The position numbers and the translations under genes are program-made. From an uncultured Duncaniella sp. (lineage in GTDB: Bacteria; Bacteroidota; Bacteroidia; Bacteroidales; Muribaculaceae), in contig CAJUIX010000006.1 of assembly GCA_910586665.1 (NCBI GenBank), positions 62,001 through 126,000 of the forward strand: 64,000 bases of DNA. Direction: 5' to 3'. This document shows positions 43,283 to 51,923 of this stretch, piece after piece. The notes beneath the pieces were generated by a model that made no database searches, had not been told where the DNA came from, and saw nothing but the letters and a program-made list of their open reading frames with translations. Position 1 is the first letter of the stretch; each line of letters starts with the position of its first letter.

Positions 43283-43477
43283 GTAAAATTACCGCAATAA
43301 TAACATACATTAATGAAAAAATGTTTTGACAAGCCTTTCTTTAAGCTAATTTTTTAACATTTTAAGAAAAAAAATATCATGATTGTTAAATCTGCCCAAA
43401 ATTCAGTCCGACAGGGTTGTGAGAGGGGGTATGCTAAAATTTAAAGGTGAAAGCAGCGACTATTTGAGGGAAATGAC

Positions 43478-43485
43478 TAACTTTG
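43478..43485 (+). promoter_or_regulatory. -7 box of the barrel-protein gene
   Basis: TAACTTTG, 57 nt before the ATG at 43543. A TTTG at 43463-43466 is too close to serve as -33. Confidence 0.5.
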
Positions 43486-43542
43486 TAGCTTGAATAAGCC
43501 AGACCATAAATTCCAACAAACTGACCAATCCCAATTTATCAC

Positions 43543-44544
43543 ATGTCAAATCTCTCTACTACGCTGTGGCGTTTCTCGGCCGCATTGTTGCTTAACATTT
43601 TATTATTGTCGCCCATCCATGCGGCGGAAGGTCGTGACTCTCTGTCGGTTTCGTCGGCCGAACTGCCGCGCGTGATGTTCAAGAATCTTGATGTCGGAGT
43701 CTCTGTTGGCACGACAGGCATCGGTGTCGATGTCTCTTCATATATTAATAGGTATGTCCGTGTGCGCACCGGGGTCGACTTTATGCCCCGCTTCAATGTC
43801 CCCCTCTCTTTCAGCCTCCAGAGCTATACTGACGGCGGGGTCCATAGCGGTAACTTCGAGACTCTCCAAGGCTATATGAAGCGTCTGACTGGCATTGACG
43901 TGGATGACCGCGTCGAGATGGACGGCAAGGCCACTATGGTGAACTTCAAGCTTCTCGTCGATGTCTATCCCTGGAAGGACAAGGGCTGGCGCGTCACCGG
44001 CGGCTTCTTCTTAGGCTCGCGCCGTGTAGCAAAGGCTCTCAACACGATGCGCGAGATGCCCTCGCTGCTCGCTGTCAATATCTACAACCATTTCTATGAC
44101 TACTTCATGGAGACGGATTTCTATGAGACACCTATATATGGTGATTACTATCTCGACCCGTTCCTCGTGGAGGATGTCAGGGCCGAACTTTCGGAGAACG
44201 GCCAAATGGGTATCCATATAGGAGACTTCAAGGATGGCACCCCATATATGATGCAGCCCGACAAGGAGGGCATGGTCTCGGCATCGGCCTTTGTCAATGT
44301 GTTCCGTCCCTATATCGGCCTCGGCTATGAGGGGAGCCTGACAAAGGACAAGCGCCTGAATTTCGATGTCGACTGCGGCATCATGATGTGGGGAGGCACT
44401 CCCAAGCTTCTGACCCATGACGGCGTGGACCTTGCCAGCGAGGTTAAGAACATCAAGGGTAAGCCGGGCGACTATGTTGATTTCATCAAGGGCATCAAGG
44501 TGTTTCCTGTGCTTAATTTCAGGGTGTCTTACAGGCTTTTCTAA
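43543..44544 (+). CDS. predicted outer-membrane beta-barrel protein
   Basis: 333 aa. N-terminal signal peptide (hydrophobic 9-24, cleavage after SPIHA). The mature part has amphipathic strands typical of a barrel: VGVSVGTTGIGVDVSSYINRYVRVRTGVDFM, MVNFKLLVDVYPWKDKGWRVTGGFFLGSRR, and a C-terminal VLNFRVSYRLF ending in Phe. The long central segment (about 165-250, YFMETDFYETPIYGDYYLDPFLVEDV) is probably an extracellular loop. I recognise no named family beyond Bacteroidetes barrel proteins. It precedes the blaI cluster by 180 nt but has its own promoter, so it is probably separate. Confidence 0.7.
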   Translation: MSNLSTTLWRFSAALLLNILLLSPIHAAEGRDSLSVSSAELPRVMFKNLDVGVSVGTTGIGVDVSSYINRYVRVRTGVDFMPRFNVPLSFSLQSYTDGGVHSGNFETLQGYMKRLTGIDVDDRVEMDGKATMVNFKLLVDVYPWKDKGWRVTGGFFLGSRRVAKALNTMREMPSLLAVNIYNHFYDYFMETDFYETPIYGDYYLDPFLVEDVRAELSENGQMGIHIGDFKDGTPYMMQPDKEGMVSASAFVNVFRPYIGLGYEGSLTKDKRLNFDVDCGIMMWGGTPKLLTHDGVDLASEVKNIKGKPGDYVDFIKGIKVFPVLNFRVSYRLF

Positions 44545-44600
44545 AAATGGATGTACTGAAAGTAAGGGCTGTAACAATTTAACAAAAATTAACCACAAAT

Positions 44601-44636
44601 ACCTAATAGGTTAGTTGTAATATCTACCTATTAGTT
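44601..44636. promoter_or_regulatory. paired operator-like sites at the blaI promoter
   Basis: ACCTAATAGGT (44601-44611) is a perfect palindrome around a central A; ACCTATTAGTT (44626-44636) is a near copy. Their outer parts also form a 9-bp inverted repeat CTAATAGGT / ACCTATTAG. The two sites flank the -33 element, so a bound repressor would block polymerase. Confidence 0.65.
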
Positions 44637-44645
44637 TTATCTTTG
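44615..44645 (+). promoter_or_regulatory. promoter of the blaI-M56-GLPGLI-receptor cluster
   Basis: TTG at 44615-44617, 20-nt spacer, TATCTTTG at 44638-44645. Transcription start near 44651, 74 nt before the blaI ATG. Overlaps the paired operator-like sites. Confidence 0.75.
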
Positions 44646-44724
44646 CGGTAGCAAGCGGGAATGCTTGCTGCCGCAAAAATTTTGCGTACAATATAAATTA
44701 CTCACTCAAAAAACTTATAAATTT

Positions 44725-45123
44725 ATGAAAGCCGGACGTAAAAGACAGTTAATCACAGAGAAAGAATTAGTGTTGATGCAGATGCTATGGGAGCGAGGAC
44801 CATTGTTTGTTCGCGAGATGGTTGAGCTTTATCCCGAACCCAAGCCTCATTTCAACACACTCTCGACCACAATCCGCATCCTGGAGGAGAAAGGACATGT
44901 GGGGCATGAGGTGTTTGGTCCAACACATCGTTATTATGCCATTGCAAAGAAGGATGACTTCCGCCAGAAGTCGGTAGCACGCCTCGTCAGCGACTATTTC
45001 AACAATTCTTACAAAAATGCTGTCTCAGCGCTTGTCGAGGAGGAGAAGATCTCTGTCGACGAGCTTCGCGAGATTATTGACCTCGTGGAGAGCAAGAATA
45101 AATCAGGGGAGGCCCAGGCATAA
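44725..45123 (+). CDS. BlaI/MecI/CopY family transcriptional repressor
   Basis: 132 aa. I use the ATG at 44725 (MKAGRKRQLITEKELVLMQMLWERG), not the in-frame one at 44665, because the latter lies only about 14 nt after the predicted transcription start and adds a non-conserved stretch. The winged helix is at about 10-75: LWERGPLFVREMVELYP, then the recognition helix around NTLSTTIRILEEKGHVGHE. The C-terminal helical half dimerises and in relatives contains the cleavage site. It should repress its own operon through the palindromic sites upstream. The M56 protease gene follows after 81 nt. Confidence 0.92.
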   Translation: MKAGRKRQLITEKELVLMQMLWERGPLFVREMVELYPEPKPHFNTLSTTIRILEEKGHVGHEVFGPTHRYYAIAKKDDFRQKSVARLVSDYFNNSYKNAVSALVEEEKISVDELREIIDLVESKNKSGEAQA

Positions 45124-45204
45124 GGGCCTCCTCCATCTCCTCACAACCCCTTCATCACAGTTTCTCTATTGCCCACCAATCACATTATCCCCTCTCTTTA
45201 GCCA

Positions 45205-47040
45205 ATGGGTGCCTTATTGTCATATTCAATCTATAGCTCCATACTCCTGTCGATACTCTATCTTTCCTATAAATGGGTGCTGGCAGGGGAGAACCAGTTG
45301 CGCTTCAACCGCGCGGTGCTGTGGAGCATCTATGTGGTGTCGCTCGCAGCTCTTCCGCTCAGCGGTCTGCTCGAGTCTTTGCAGCATGTCCAGTCCGTGC
45401 CCCTTGCGCCGATAGATTTTGAAAATCTCGCTGTGACAGAGGTCCCTTATACGGATTATGTCGAAGAGGAAGTTCCGCGGCAGCCGCTGTATCTCACCGT
45501 CATGCTCTGGCTCTATCTTGCGGGCATGGTCGCGGTGTTGTGTCAGACTCTGGGGATTGCCATTCGCCTGGGACGGATTATTTCGCGGGGAGTGACTGTC
45601 GAGGAGGGGCGTTTCCGCGTCATAGTGATCGACGATGAGGGGATTGCTCCTTTCAGTTGGTGCCGCTATGTTGTCATGTCGCGTCGCGATTGGGAGGAGA
45701 ACGGCCGCATGATTCTTACGCATGAGTTGCAGCATCTCGGGCTGCGCCATTGGATTGATTTGCTCGTAGCGCAGCTCGTCGGGATTTTCCAGTGGTACAA
45801 TCCTGCCGCATGGTTGATGCGCGAGGAGTTGAAGGCCGTCCATGAGTACCAGGCCGACCGCGCCGTGCTTGAATCGGGCGTTGGCGCGAGGGACTATCAG
45901 ATGCTGCTGATTCGCAAGGCCGTCGGGGCGAAGTTTCCCTCATTGGCCAACAGTCTCAACCATAGTAAGCTCAAGAAACGCATCACCATGATGTATGCCG
46001 GGCGCACATCCGCGCGGCGCCGTCTGCGCGGGCTCCTGCTCCTGCCGGCGCTCGGGGTGGCCATAGCCCTTACTGGCTTCTCGGTAGTGGCATCGGTGAT
46101 ATCAGACACTGCTTCGGCTGAATTTATGTCGGACAGTGATTTGTCGGAGACCCTTTTGAAAGAGGCTGGGCCTGTCGAACCTGTTATGGATGAGGCTGTT
46201 CCTGCCGAGGAGGTTTCTATTGTTTCCACTTCCGCGACTAAAGCCGCTGTTGAAGAGAGAGGTGGGGGCGCCGAGGTTAAAAAAGATGTCCCGCCGCCGG
46301 TTTTGAGGAATGAGGCAGGCGAGGCTGAGGAGCCGGCGTTGCTTGCTGCTTCCGAAGCAAGCCCGAAAGTAGCTGCCGAGTCTGGGACTGTCGCCGAGCC
46401 GGCACCCGAACCTTCGGTGCAACAGCCTTCGGCCGCCGCTCACTTTGAAGGCAATGTCGAGAAAGTGCTTACAGTCGTTGAGAAGAAGCCCAGGTTCCCG
46501 GGAGGGGAAAAAGAGTTGCTTAAATATGTGAGTCGGAATATCCGTTATCCCCTCGAGGCTCAGAAGAATAATATCCAGGGGCGCGTCGTGGTCCAGTTCG
46601 TTGTCAAGAATGACGGCAGCATAGGCCCTGTCAGGGTGATACGTCATAATGATCCGCTTCTTGATGAGGAGGCAGTCAGGGTGGTGAAGAGTCTCCCGTC
46701 GTTCATCCCCGGAGAGCTTAACGGCGAGCCTGTCTCCGTGTGGTACACACTTCCTGTCTCTTTCAAGCTTAAAGACGATGTCCCCGCAGAGGTTAAGAAG
46801 CTGAAAGAGGAGACGAAAATCCTCAGTTATGAGTCGCATAGTGACGGGACTACCAAAAAGATAGTCCTAAGTGGCAGGAAGCTTCTGTCTGACAGCGTCG
46901 ATATTTATATTGATGGCAAACCTTATAAAGGAAATCTTGACAATGTCAATCCGTCACAGATAGCCTCTATTGATGTATGGAGAAAGCCAAGATCTGTCAT
47001 ACACATAAAAATGAAGGAATTTTCAGACAGTAGCTTATAA
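45205..47040 (+). CDS. BlaR1-like M56 membrane metallopeptidase with TonB C-terminal and plug-like domains
   Basis: 611 aa. Four membrane segments (about 5-25, 36-56, 97-120 and 283-302) surround the M56 protease, whose zinc motif HELQH is at 173-177, with WYNPAAWLMREELKAVHEYQADRAV supplying the next ligand. After the last membrane helix lies a low-complexity Ala/Glu/Pro linker (310-420), then a TonB C-terminal domain (about 425-520, PRFPGGEKELLKYVSRNIRYPLEAQ). The final 70 residues (VDIYIDGKPYKGNLDNVNPSQIASIDVW) resemble the plug of TonB-dependent receptors. By analogy with BlaR1 it senses a signal in the periplasm and inactivates the BlaI repressor; the TonB part could touch the downstream receptor. 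Confidence 0.88.
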   Translation: MGALLSYSIYSSILLSILYLSYKWVLAGENQLRFNRAVLWSIYVVSLAALPLSGLLESLQHVQSVPLAPIDFENLAVTEVPYTDYVEEEVPRQPLYLTVMLWLYLAGMVAVLCQTLGIAIRLGRIISRGVTVEEGRFRVIVIDDEGIAPFSWCRYVVMSRRDWEENGRMILTHELQHLGLRHWIDLLVAQLVGIFQWYNPAAWLMREELKAVHEYQADRAVLESGVGARDYQMLLIRKAVGAKFPSLANSLNHSKLKKRITMMYAGRTSARRRLRGLLLLPALGVAIALTGFSVVASVISDTASAEFMSDSDLSETLLKEAGPVEPVMDEAVPAEEVSIVSTSATKAAVEERGGGAEVKKDVPPPVLRNEAGEAEEPALLAASEASPKVAAESGTVAEPAPEPSVQQPSAAAHFEGNVEKVLTVVEKKPRFPGGEKELLKYVSRNIRYPLEAQKNNIQGRVVVQFVVKNDGSIGPVRVIRHNDPLLDEEAVRVVKSLPSFIPGELNGEPVSVWYTLPVSFKLKDDVPAEVKKLKEETKILSYESHSDGTTKKIVLSGRKLLSDSVDIYIDGKPYKGNLDNVNPSQIASIDVWRKPRSVIHIKMKEFSDSSL

Positions 47041-47075
47041 AAATAATCTAAACAACATTTAATCAAACTATTATT

Positions 47076-47978
47076 ATGTCAAAATCCATATCGGCAGCAG
47101 TGCTGGTAGCACTCGTCATGTCCCTCTCAGCCAGCGGACAGGATGTAAAAGTCATTGGAAGCGGCTCTGGTTCGAAGCCAAAGTCGCAGGTCGCTGTGAA
47201 ACCTAAGGGTTATGACCGCCTCGGTACGGCTGACTATGAATGTATCTATGCCTACGACGTCGTGGCTACTAAGAAAAACGGTGAGAAGGCCGACGAGCGA
47301 TATGCTACAATCCTCCAGTTCAGCCCTTCGCTTGCAAAGTTTACAGATATGTCCTCTTTCCTCACAGATTCCGTGGCCTCACAGTCTGGAATCAATGTGA
47401 ATATGACCGACCTTAACGAGAAATACGGCAGGGGAGAATTTTTCTTCACCGGCGAGGTCTATCAGAACTCTCCCGAGGGGAAGACGACCTATATCGACGT
47501 AATCACGCCCAATACAGTCAAGTATGAGGAAGATTTTGCGCCCTTCGGGTGGTCGCTTGAGGAAGATACGCTGACAGTATGCGGTTATCCATGTATGAAA
47601 GCTACCTGTGAGTACGGAGGGCGGCAGTGGACAGCATGGTTTACGGAAGAGATTCCTGCCTCTTTCGGCCCTTGGAAATTTTCAGGTCTCCCCGGACTGA
47701 TATTGAAGGTTGCCGACAGCGAGGGTGTGCACACCTTTACTGCTACCGCCTTCCGCAAGGCATCGGATGAGATTGTCCGCGTGCAGAATAGCGAGGTGCA
47801 ATCGACTTCGCGCGAGAAGTTTATAAAGAACAAGGCTTACTTTGAGGAGAAGCCTATGGAGAGAATCCCCGTTGAGAGTATCCGTGATATCACGGTCTTC
47901 AAGGGCGGTGCAATAATGGTCAACGGTGTCCGTCTGCCAAAGCGCACCAACGGTTATACCCCTATCGAACTGGAATAA
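47076..47978 (+). CDS. GLPGLI family protein
   Basis: 300 aa. Signal peptide 1-21 (cleavage near SASG). The family-naming motif GLPGLI is at 204-209 within SFGPWKFSGLPGLILKV. Upstream, GWSLEEDTLTVCGYPCMKATCEYGGRQWTAWFTEEIP is the conserved centre with three Cys. Such proteins are Bacteroidetes-specific, exported and often encoded beside TonB-dependent receptors; their function is unknown. 35 nt after the M56 gene and 3 nt before the receptor gene, so part of the same operon and probably under BlaI control. Confidence 0.93.
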   Translation: MSKSISAAVLVALVMSLSASGQDVKVIGSGSGSKPKSQVAVKPKGYDRLGTADYECIYAYDVVATKKNGEKADERYATILQFSPSLAKFTDMSSFLTDSVASQSGINVNMTDLNEKYGRGEFFFTGEVYQNSPEGKTTYIDVITPNTVKYEEDFAPFGWSLEEDTLTVCGYPCMKATCEYGGRQWTAWFTEEIPASFGPWKFSGLPGLILKVADSEGVHTFTATAFRKASDEIVRVQNSEVQSTSREKFIKNKAYFEEKPMERIPVESIRDITVFKGGAIMVNGVRLPKRTNGYTPIELE

Positions 47979-47981
47979 TCT

Positions 47982-50579
47982 ATGATGAGGCATATCATTT
48001 CCGCGCTTCTTGTATTCGTCGGTGCCGTCAATGTAATCGGTCAGGTAAGTGTGACGGGTTGCATGTATGATTCGGAGACAGGCGAGCGGCTTCCGGGAGT
48101 AGTGGTCAGGGCTTACTCAGGCGGACGCCTTAAAGCCTTTGCTACAGCTAAGACCGACGGCAAGTACACGCTCAGGATTCCGGCTATTGCCGTCGACTCC
48201 GTCGAGTTGCGCCTCCAGTGCATCGGCTATGAGAAGCAGCAGATGATGATTGCCAACCGAACAGCCGTCCATGATTTCCGGCTCAGTCCATCGGCCACTG
48301 CCTTGCGCGAGGTGCAGGTGAGCATCCCGCGCATAAAGCAGGTGGGCGACACCCTCACATACAATCTTGCCTCCTATCTTGGCAAGGGTGACGTCACGCT
48401 TGAGGACGGCTTGAAGAAACTTCCGGGTGTCGAGGTCGAGAGCAGCGGTAAAATTAACTTTCAGGGGCGCGGGATAAGCAATTTCTATATCGAAGGTATG
48501 GATATGCTGGGAGGACGTTACAACCAGGCGACACGCAATCTTCCGGCTAACTATGTCACTGATGTGGAGGTGCTCAACAATCACCATGACGCAAAAATTG
48601 ACAAGGAGAAGCATACCGACGACGTGGCTATAAATGTCAAGCTCAAATCAAAAGTCAAATTCAAGCCCGTGGGAACGAGAGAGATGCTCGTCGGATATGG
48701 CGACAAGTGGCTTTACCGTCTCGCAAACACGAGCATGATGTTTACTCCTCAATTTCAGTGCCTGCTCTCGATGAAGGGTGGCAACTTCAACCGCTTCGCA
48801 CTTGGCGAACTGACTGAGCATTTCGTCATTGGTCGCTATTCCGGCTCTAAGGAGGGCCTTGCTGCGCGCTTCCTTGGTTCGCCGGGGGGTGGCAAGCCCC
48901 CCATGAAGGCTGACCGCTATATCTCGCCCAACGACTGTAGCGTCAGTGCCAACTTTATGCGTAAGTTTGATGACGACCGCTCGCTGAAGGTAAATGCCTC
49001 CTACGCCTACAGCTCGACTGACTATGGCTACTCTCAGACGAGTGAATATTATGCCGGAGAGAGTGCCGTCGTAGTCAAAGAGCATAGCTATCCCGGTTCG
49101 CGTGTCAACAAGCCCTCACTTGACCTCGACTATCGCGAGAATGGCGAGAGCCGTTATGTGGCCAACCGTTTTTCAGCCTCCGCAATATTCCAAAGAGATG
49201 ATTTCAACACGCTTAGCGAGGGGCTTGACCTGCGACAGAGGCGGTCGCTCGATGTCTTCGATGTCAGCAACGATTTCTCGTGGCGCATAAAATCTGGTGG
49301 TCGCGACTGGAGCCTCGGACTCAATCTTGCTTACAATAATTCTCCTGAAACAGACCTCCGCGTCACCTCTGTCACCGACCCCTCACTGTCTGCTGTGCAG
49401 ACCATGTCGGGTTCCCGCTTCTACAGCAGGGTCGGTGCCAGTACCAACATCAGCTATGGAGGCTGGAGGATATACTTACCGATTAATGCTGAGTTTACTG
49501 CCGACCGTATCAAGAGTGCGCTCGATGCTGTAGCGTCGGTCAATGACGTCATGGGCAACACTCTTCGCTTAGGAGTCTCTCCTAATTTCGAGTACACTGC
49601 TCCGGCACGGCGCTTCGAACTGTCGGGTAGCATTTCTGTCGGCCTGCTCTCTTTTCATGGTCATAATAAGCATGGCGAGGGTAGGGCGGAGTATGACCGT
49701 CCATATCTGAATCCGAGGCTCAGGATGAAATACAGTTTCAATCCTAATTTTGCCCTCCTTCTCAATTCTGATTTTTCGGAGAGCATCGGCGACGTGCTTA
49801 ACCTTCTTACCGAGCCGGTCATGACATCGTGGCGCAGCCGCAGGGCTTCGTCGGGCATACTCGCGCGCGACAAGGTCTTCTCCTCTGGACTCGGAATTGA
49901 TTTTAAGAAACCGATGGAGTTATGGTTTGCCAAGGCTGACGTTAGATATAGCGACACACGTCGAAATATCCTCGGCTCTCAGTTCGTCACCTCCTCCCAG
50001 GTCTCTGTCAGCGGCCTGGCCGCTGACAACTCTTCGAAATCATTCCGTAGTAGCCTGTCTGTGACCAAGCATGTTATAGGTATTGGCGGTAAATTTACTA
50101 TTTCCGGCAACTATTTGTGGTCACAGAGCGAAATTATGCAGCAGGAGAGGGTGATTCCCTACTTCGGACGCTCATTTTCACTTTCCTCGCGCATTGTGCT
50201 GGCTCCCTGGAAGTGGTCGGAGCTTAATACGGATGTTTCCTTCTCGAAAAACTATAGCCGCTATCTCACCGTGCGTGAGTCGTATGACATGCTTGGCTGC
50301 AATGTCAAGCTATCAGTCTTTCCCGCTGCAGGTTGGGAGATATTCGGTGTGGATGAGTATATGCGCAAGCAGCTTGCCGACGGCCGACGCAAGAATTTCT
50401 CGCTCTTTGACCTTGGTGTGAGCTATAAATATGAAAAATTCAAGTTTACGTTGCGAGCCGACAATCTGCTTGACACCCGTGACTATTATTATTCAGTCTA
50501 TGGCGGCCTCGACACCTATTCATATAGCTATACCCTCCGCCCGCGCACGTTCAGTCTCGCTGTGACAATAACAAGATAA
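47982..50579 (+). CDS. TonB-dependent receptor-type outer-membrane protein with CarboxypepD_reg-like domain
   Basis: 865 aa. Signal peptide (about 1-20, ending NVIG). Residues 22-110 are a carboxypeptidase-regulatory-like beta-sandwich (VSVTGCMYDSETGERLPGVVVRAYS...DGKYTLRIP). A plug-like part follows (about 110-225: GDTLTYNLASYLGKGDVTLEDGLKKLPGVEV, GRGISNFYIEGMDMLGG, VTDVEVLNNHHDAKI), then a barrel of many antiparallel strands ending in PRTFSLAVTITR. A SusD partner is absent, so it is not a classical polysaccharide locus. ATG doublet at 47982/47985. Last gene of the BlaI-controlled cluster; cargo unknown (peptide, metal or export of the GLPGLI product). Confidence 0.85.
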   Translation: MMRHIISALLVFVGAVNVIGQVSVTGCMYDSETGERLPGVVVRAYSGGRLKAFATAKTDGKYTLRIPAIAVDSVELRLQCIGYEKQQMMIANRTAVHDFRLSPSATALREVQVSIPRIKQVGDTLTYNLASYLGKGDVTLEDGLKKLPGVEVESSGKINFQGRGISNFYIEGMDMLGGRYNQATRNLPANYVTDVEVLNNHHDAKIDKEKHTDDVAINVKLKSKVKFKPVGTREMLVGYGDKWLYRLANTSMMFTPQFQCLLSMKGGNFNRFALGELTEHFVIGRYSGSKEGLAARFLGSPGGGKPPMKADRYISPNDCSVSANFMRKFDDDRSLKVNASYAYSSTDYGYSQTSEYYAGESAVVVKEHSYPGSRVNKPSLDLDYRENGESRYVANRFSASAIFQRDDFNTLSEGLDLRQRRSLDVFDVSNDFSWRIKSGGRDWSLGLNLAYNNSPETDLRVTSVTDPSLSAVQTMSGSRFYSRVGASTNISYGGWRIYLPINAEFTADRIKSALDAVASVNDVMGNTLRLGVSPNFEYTAPARRFELSGSISVGLLSFHGHNKHGEGRAEYDRPYLNPRLRMKYSFNPNFALLLNSDFSESIGDVLNLLTEPVMTSWRSRRASSGILARDKVFSSGLGIDFKKPMELWFAKADVRYSDTRRNILGSQFVTSSQVSVSGLAADNSSKSFRSSLSVTKHVIGIGGKFTISGNYLWSQSEIMQQERVIPYFGRSFSLSSRIVLAPWKWSELNTDVSFSKNYSRYLTVRESYDMLGCNVKLSVFPAAGWEIFGVDEYMRKQLADGRRKNFSLFDLGVSYKYEKFKFTLRADNLLDTRDYYYSVYGGLDTYSYSYTLRPRTFSLAVTITR

Positions 50580-50636
50580 GCCTGATGTTTAAGAATTTTT
50601 AATGTAGGTGTGCGCGATTCAGGCTCATCATCGTGC

Positions 50637-50644
50637 TACCTTTG
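50637..50644 (+). promoter_or_regulatory. -7 box directly before the radical-SAM gene
   Basis: TACCTTTG ends 7 nt before the ATG at 50652, so the transcript should begin at or within about 3 nt of the start codon. No clear -33. Confidence 0.5.
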
Positions 50645-50651
50645 CGGCATT

Positions 50652-51923
50652 ATGACTGAAGCAACACTTGAAAAACTGAAAATTCTGGCTGCGGCTGCAA
50701 AGTATGATGTGTCATGCTCATCAAGCGGTACTGTGCGCCGAAACGACGGCAAGGGTGTGGGCAATACCGTGGGAGGGATAGGTATATGCCATAGTTTTGC
50801 CGCCGACGGACGCTGCATTGCCCTTCTGAAAGTGATGCTGACCAACTATTGCAAGTATGATTGCGCTTATTGCATCAACCGTCGTAGCAACGACATTCCG
50901 CGAGCCACCCTGTCGGTGTCGGAGGTGGTCGACATCACGATGGAGTTCTATCGGCGCAACTATATCGAGGGACTGTTTCTCAGTTCGGGAGTGGTGCGCA
51001 ATCCTGATTATACTATGGAGCGCCTCGCGAGGATAGCGAAGGATCTGAGGGAGGTTCATCGCTTCAACGGCTACATTCATCTGAAGAGTATCCCGGGAGC
51101 TTCGCGTGAGCTGGTGATCCTGGCCGGGCGCTATGCCGACCGAATGAGTGTCAATGTCGAGATTCCGAGGGAGGAGAGTCTGAAATATCTTGCGCCGGAG
51201 AAGGATCATAAGAGTATCTACGAGCCTATGGGCTACATTCGCCAGGGTGCGCTCCAGTGTCAGGAGGACAGGAAGACAATGCGCCACGTCCCGCGATTCG
51301 TGCCTGCGGGACAGAGTACGCAGATGATTGTCGGGGCTTCAGCCGACACTGACCGCGACATCCTGCTGACCTCGTCGGCTCTCTATGGGATGCCGACCAT
51401 GCGTCGTGTCTATTATTCCGGTTATGTCGCTGTCAACAGTTATGATTCCCGTCTCCCGGCGTTAAAACAGCCGCCCCTTGTGCGTGAAAACCGTCTTTAT
51501 CAGGCCGACTGGCTGATGAGGTTCTATAAATTTCGCGCTGACGAGATTGCCGACGAGAGCAATCCTAATCTCGACCTCGAGGTTGATCCAAAACTCGGCT
51601 GGGCTTTGCGTCATCCCGAGGCCTTCCCGGTTGATATCAACCGTGCGCCCTACGAGATGATACTGCGTGTGCCGGGAATAGGTGTTCGCTCTGCCGCCCT
51701 TATCATCAATGCACGCCGCTTTCGTCATCTCTGTTCCTCACACTTGTCTAAAATAGGTGTCGCCATGAAGCGTGCCAAGTATTTTATCACCTGTGGCGAG
51801 CTTACAACCGCGTCCATTGCCGACAGCTCCCCTGAATATGTCAGGAGTATCCTTGTGGCCAAGAAGCATAAGGGGGAGAGTCCCTTGCAGTTGTCGTTTG
51901 ATTTCGGAGACGGGCAGTCATGA
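50652..51923 (+). CDS. putative DNA modification/repair radical SAM protein
   Basis: 423 aa from the ATG at 50652 (MTEATLEKLKILAAAAKYD); the in-frame ATG at 50610 lies upstream of the -7 box and is rejected. The radical-SAM cluster motif CKYDCAYC (Cys67, 71, 74; CX3CX2C) follows KVMLTNY. A helix-hairpin-helix near 335-360 (YEMILRVPGIGVRSAALIINARR) suggests DNA binding. It matches the radical-SAM member of the pair known as TIGR03916/TIGR03915, predicted from co-occurrence to repair or modify DNA; no activity is proven to my knowledge. Its stop overlaps the partner's ATG (ATGA). Confidence 0.88.
   Translation: MTEATLEKLKILAAAAKYDVSCSSSGTVRRNDGKGVGNTVGGIGICHSFAADGRCIALLKVMLTNYCKYDCAYCINRRSNDIPRATLSVSEVVDITMEFYRRNYIEGLFLSSGVVRNPDYTMERLARIAKDLREVHRFNGYIHLKSIPGASRELVILAGRYADRMSVNVEIPREESLKYLAPEKDHKSIYEPMGYIRQGALQCQEDRKTMRHVPRFVPAGQSTQMIVGASADTDRDILLTSSALYGMPTMRRVYYSGYVAVNSYDSRLPALKQPPLVRENRLYQADWLMRFYKFRADEIADESNPNLDLEVDPKLGWALRHPEAFPVDINRAPYEMILRVPGIGVRSAALIINARRFRHLCSSHLSKIGVAMKRAKYFITCGELTTASIADSSPEYVRSILVAKKHKGESPLQLSFDFGDGQS

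Larger units (their letters stand above)
43062..43542. other. 481-bp divergent promoter region
   Basis: It separates the leftward lipoprotein/OmpA pair from the rightward barrel protein. Minus-strand -7 box TAACTTTG at 43282-43275 gives a leader of about 210 nt for the lipoprotein mRNA. Plus-strand -7 box TAACTTTG at 43478-43485 gives a leader of about 52 nt. Both lack a clear -33. The rest is AT-rich with no gene and no strong hairpin. Confidence 0.6.
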
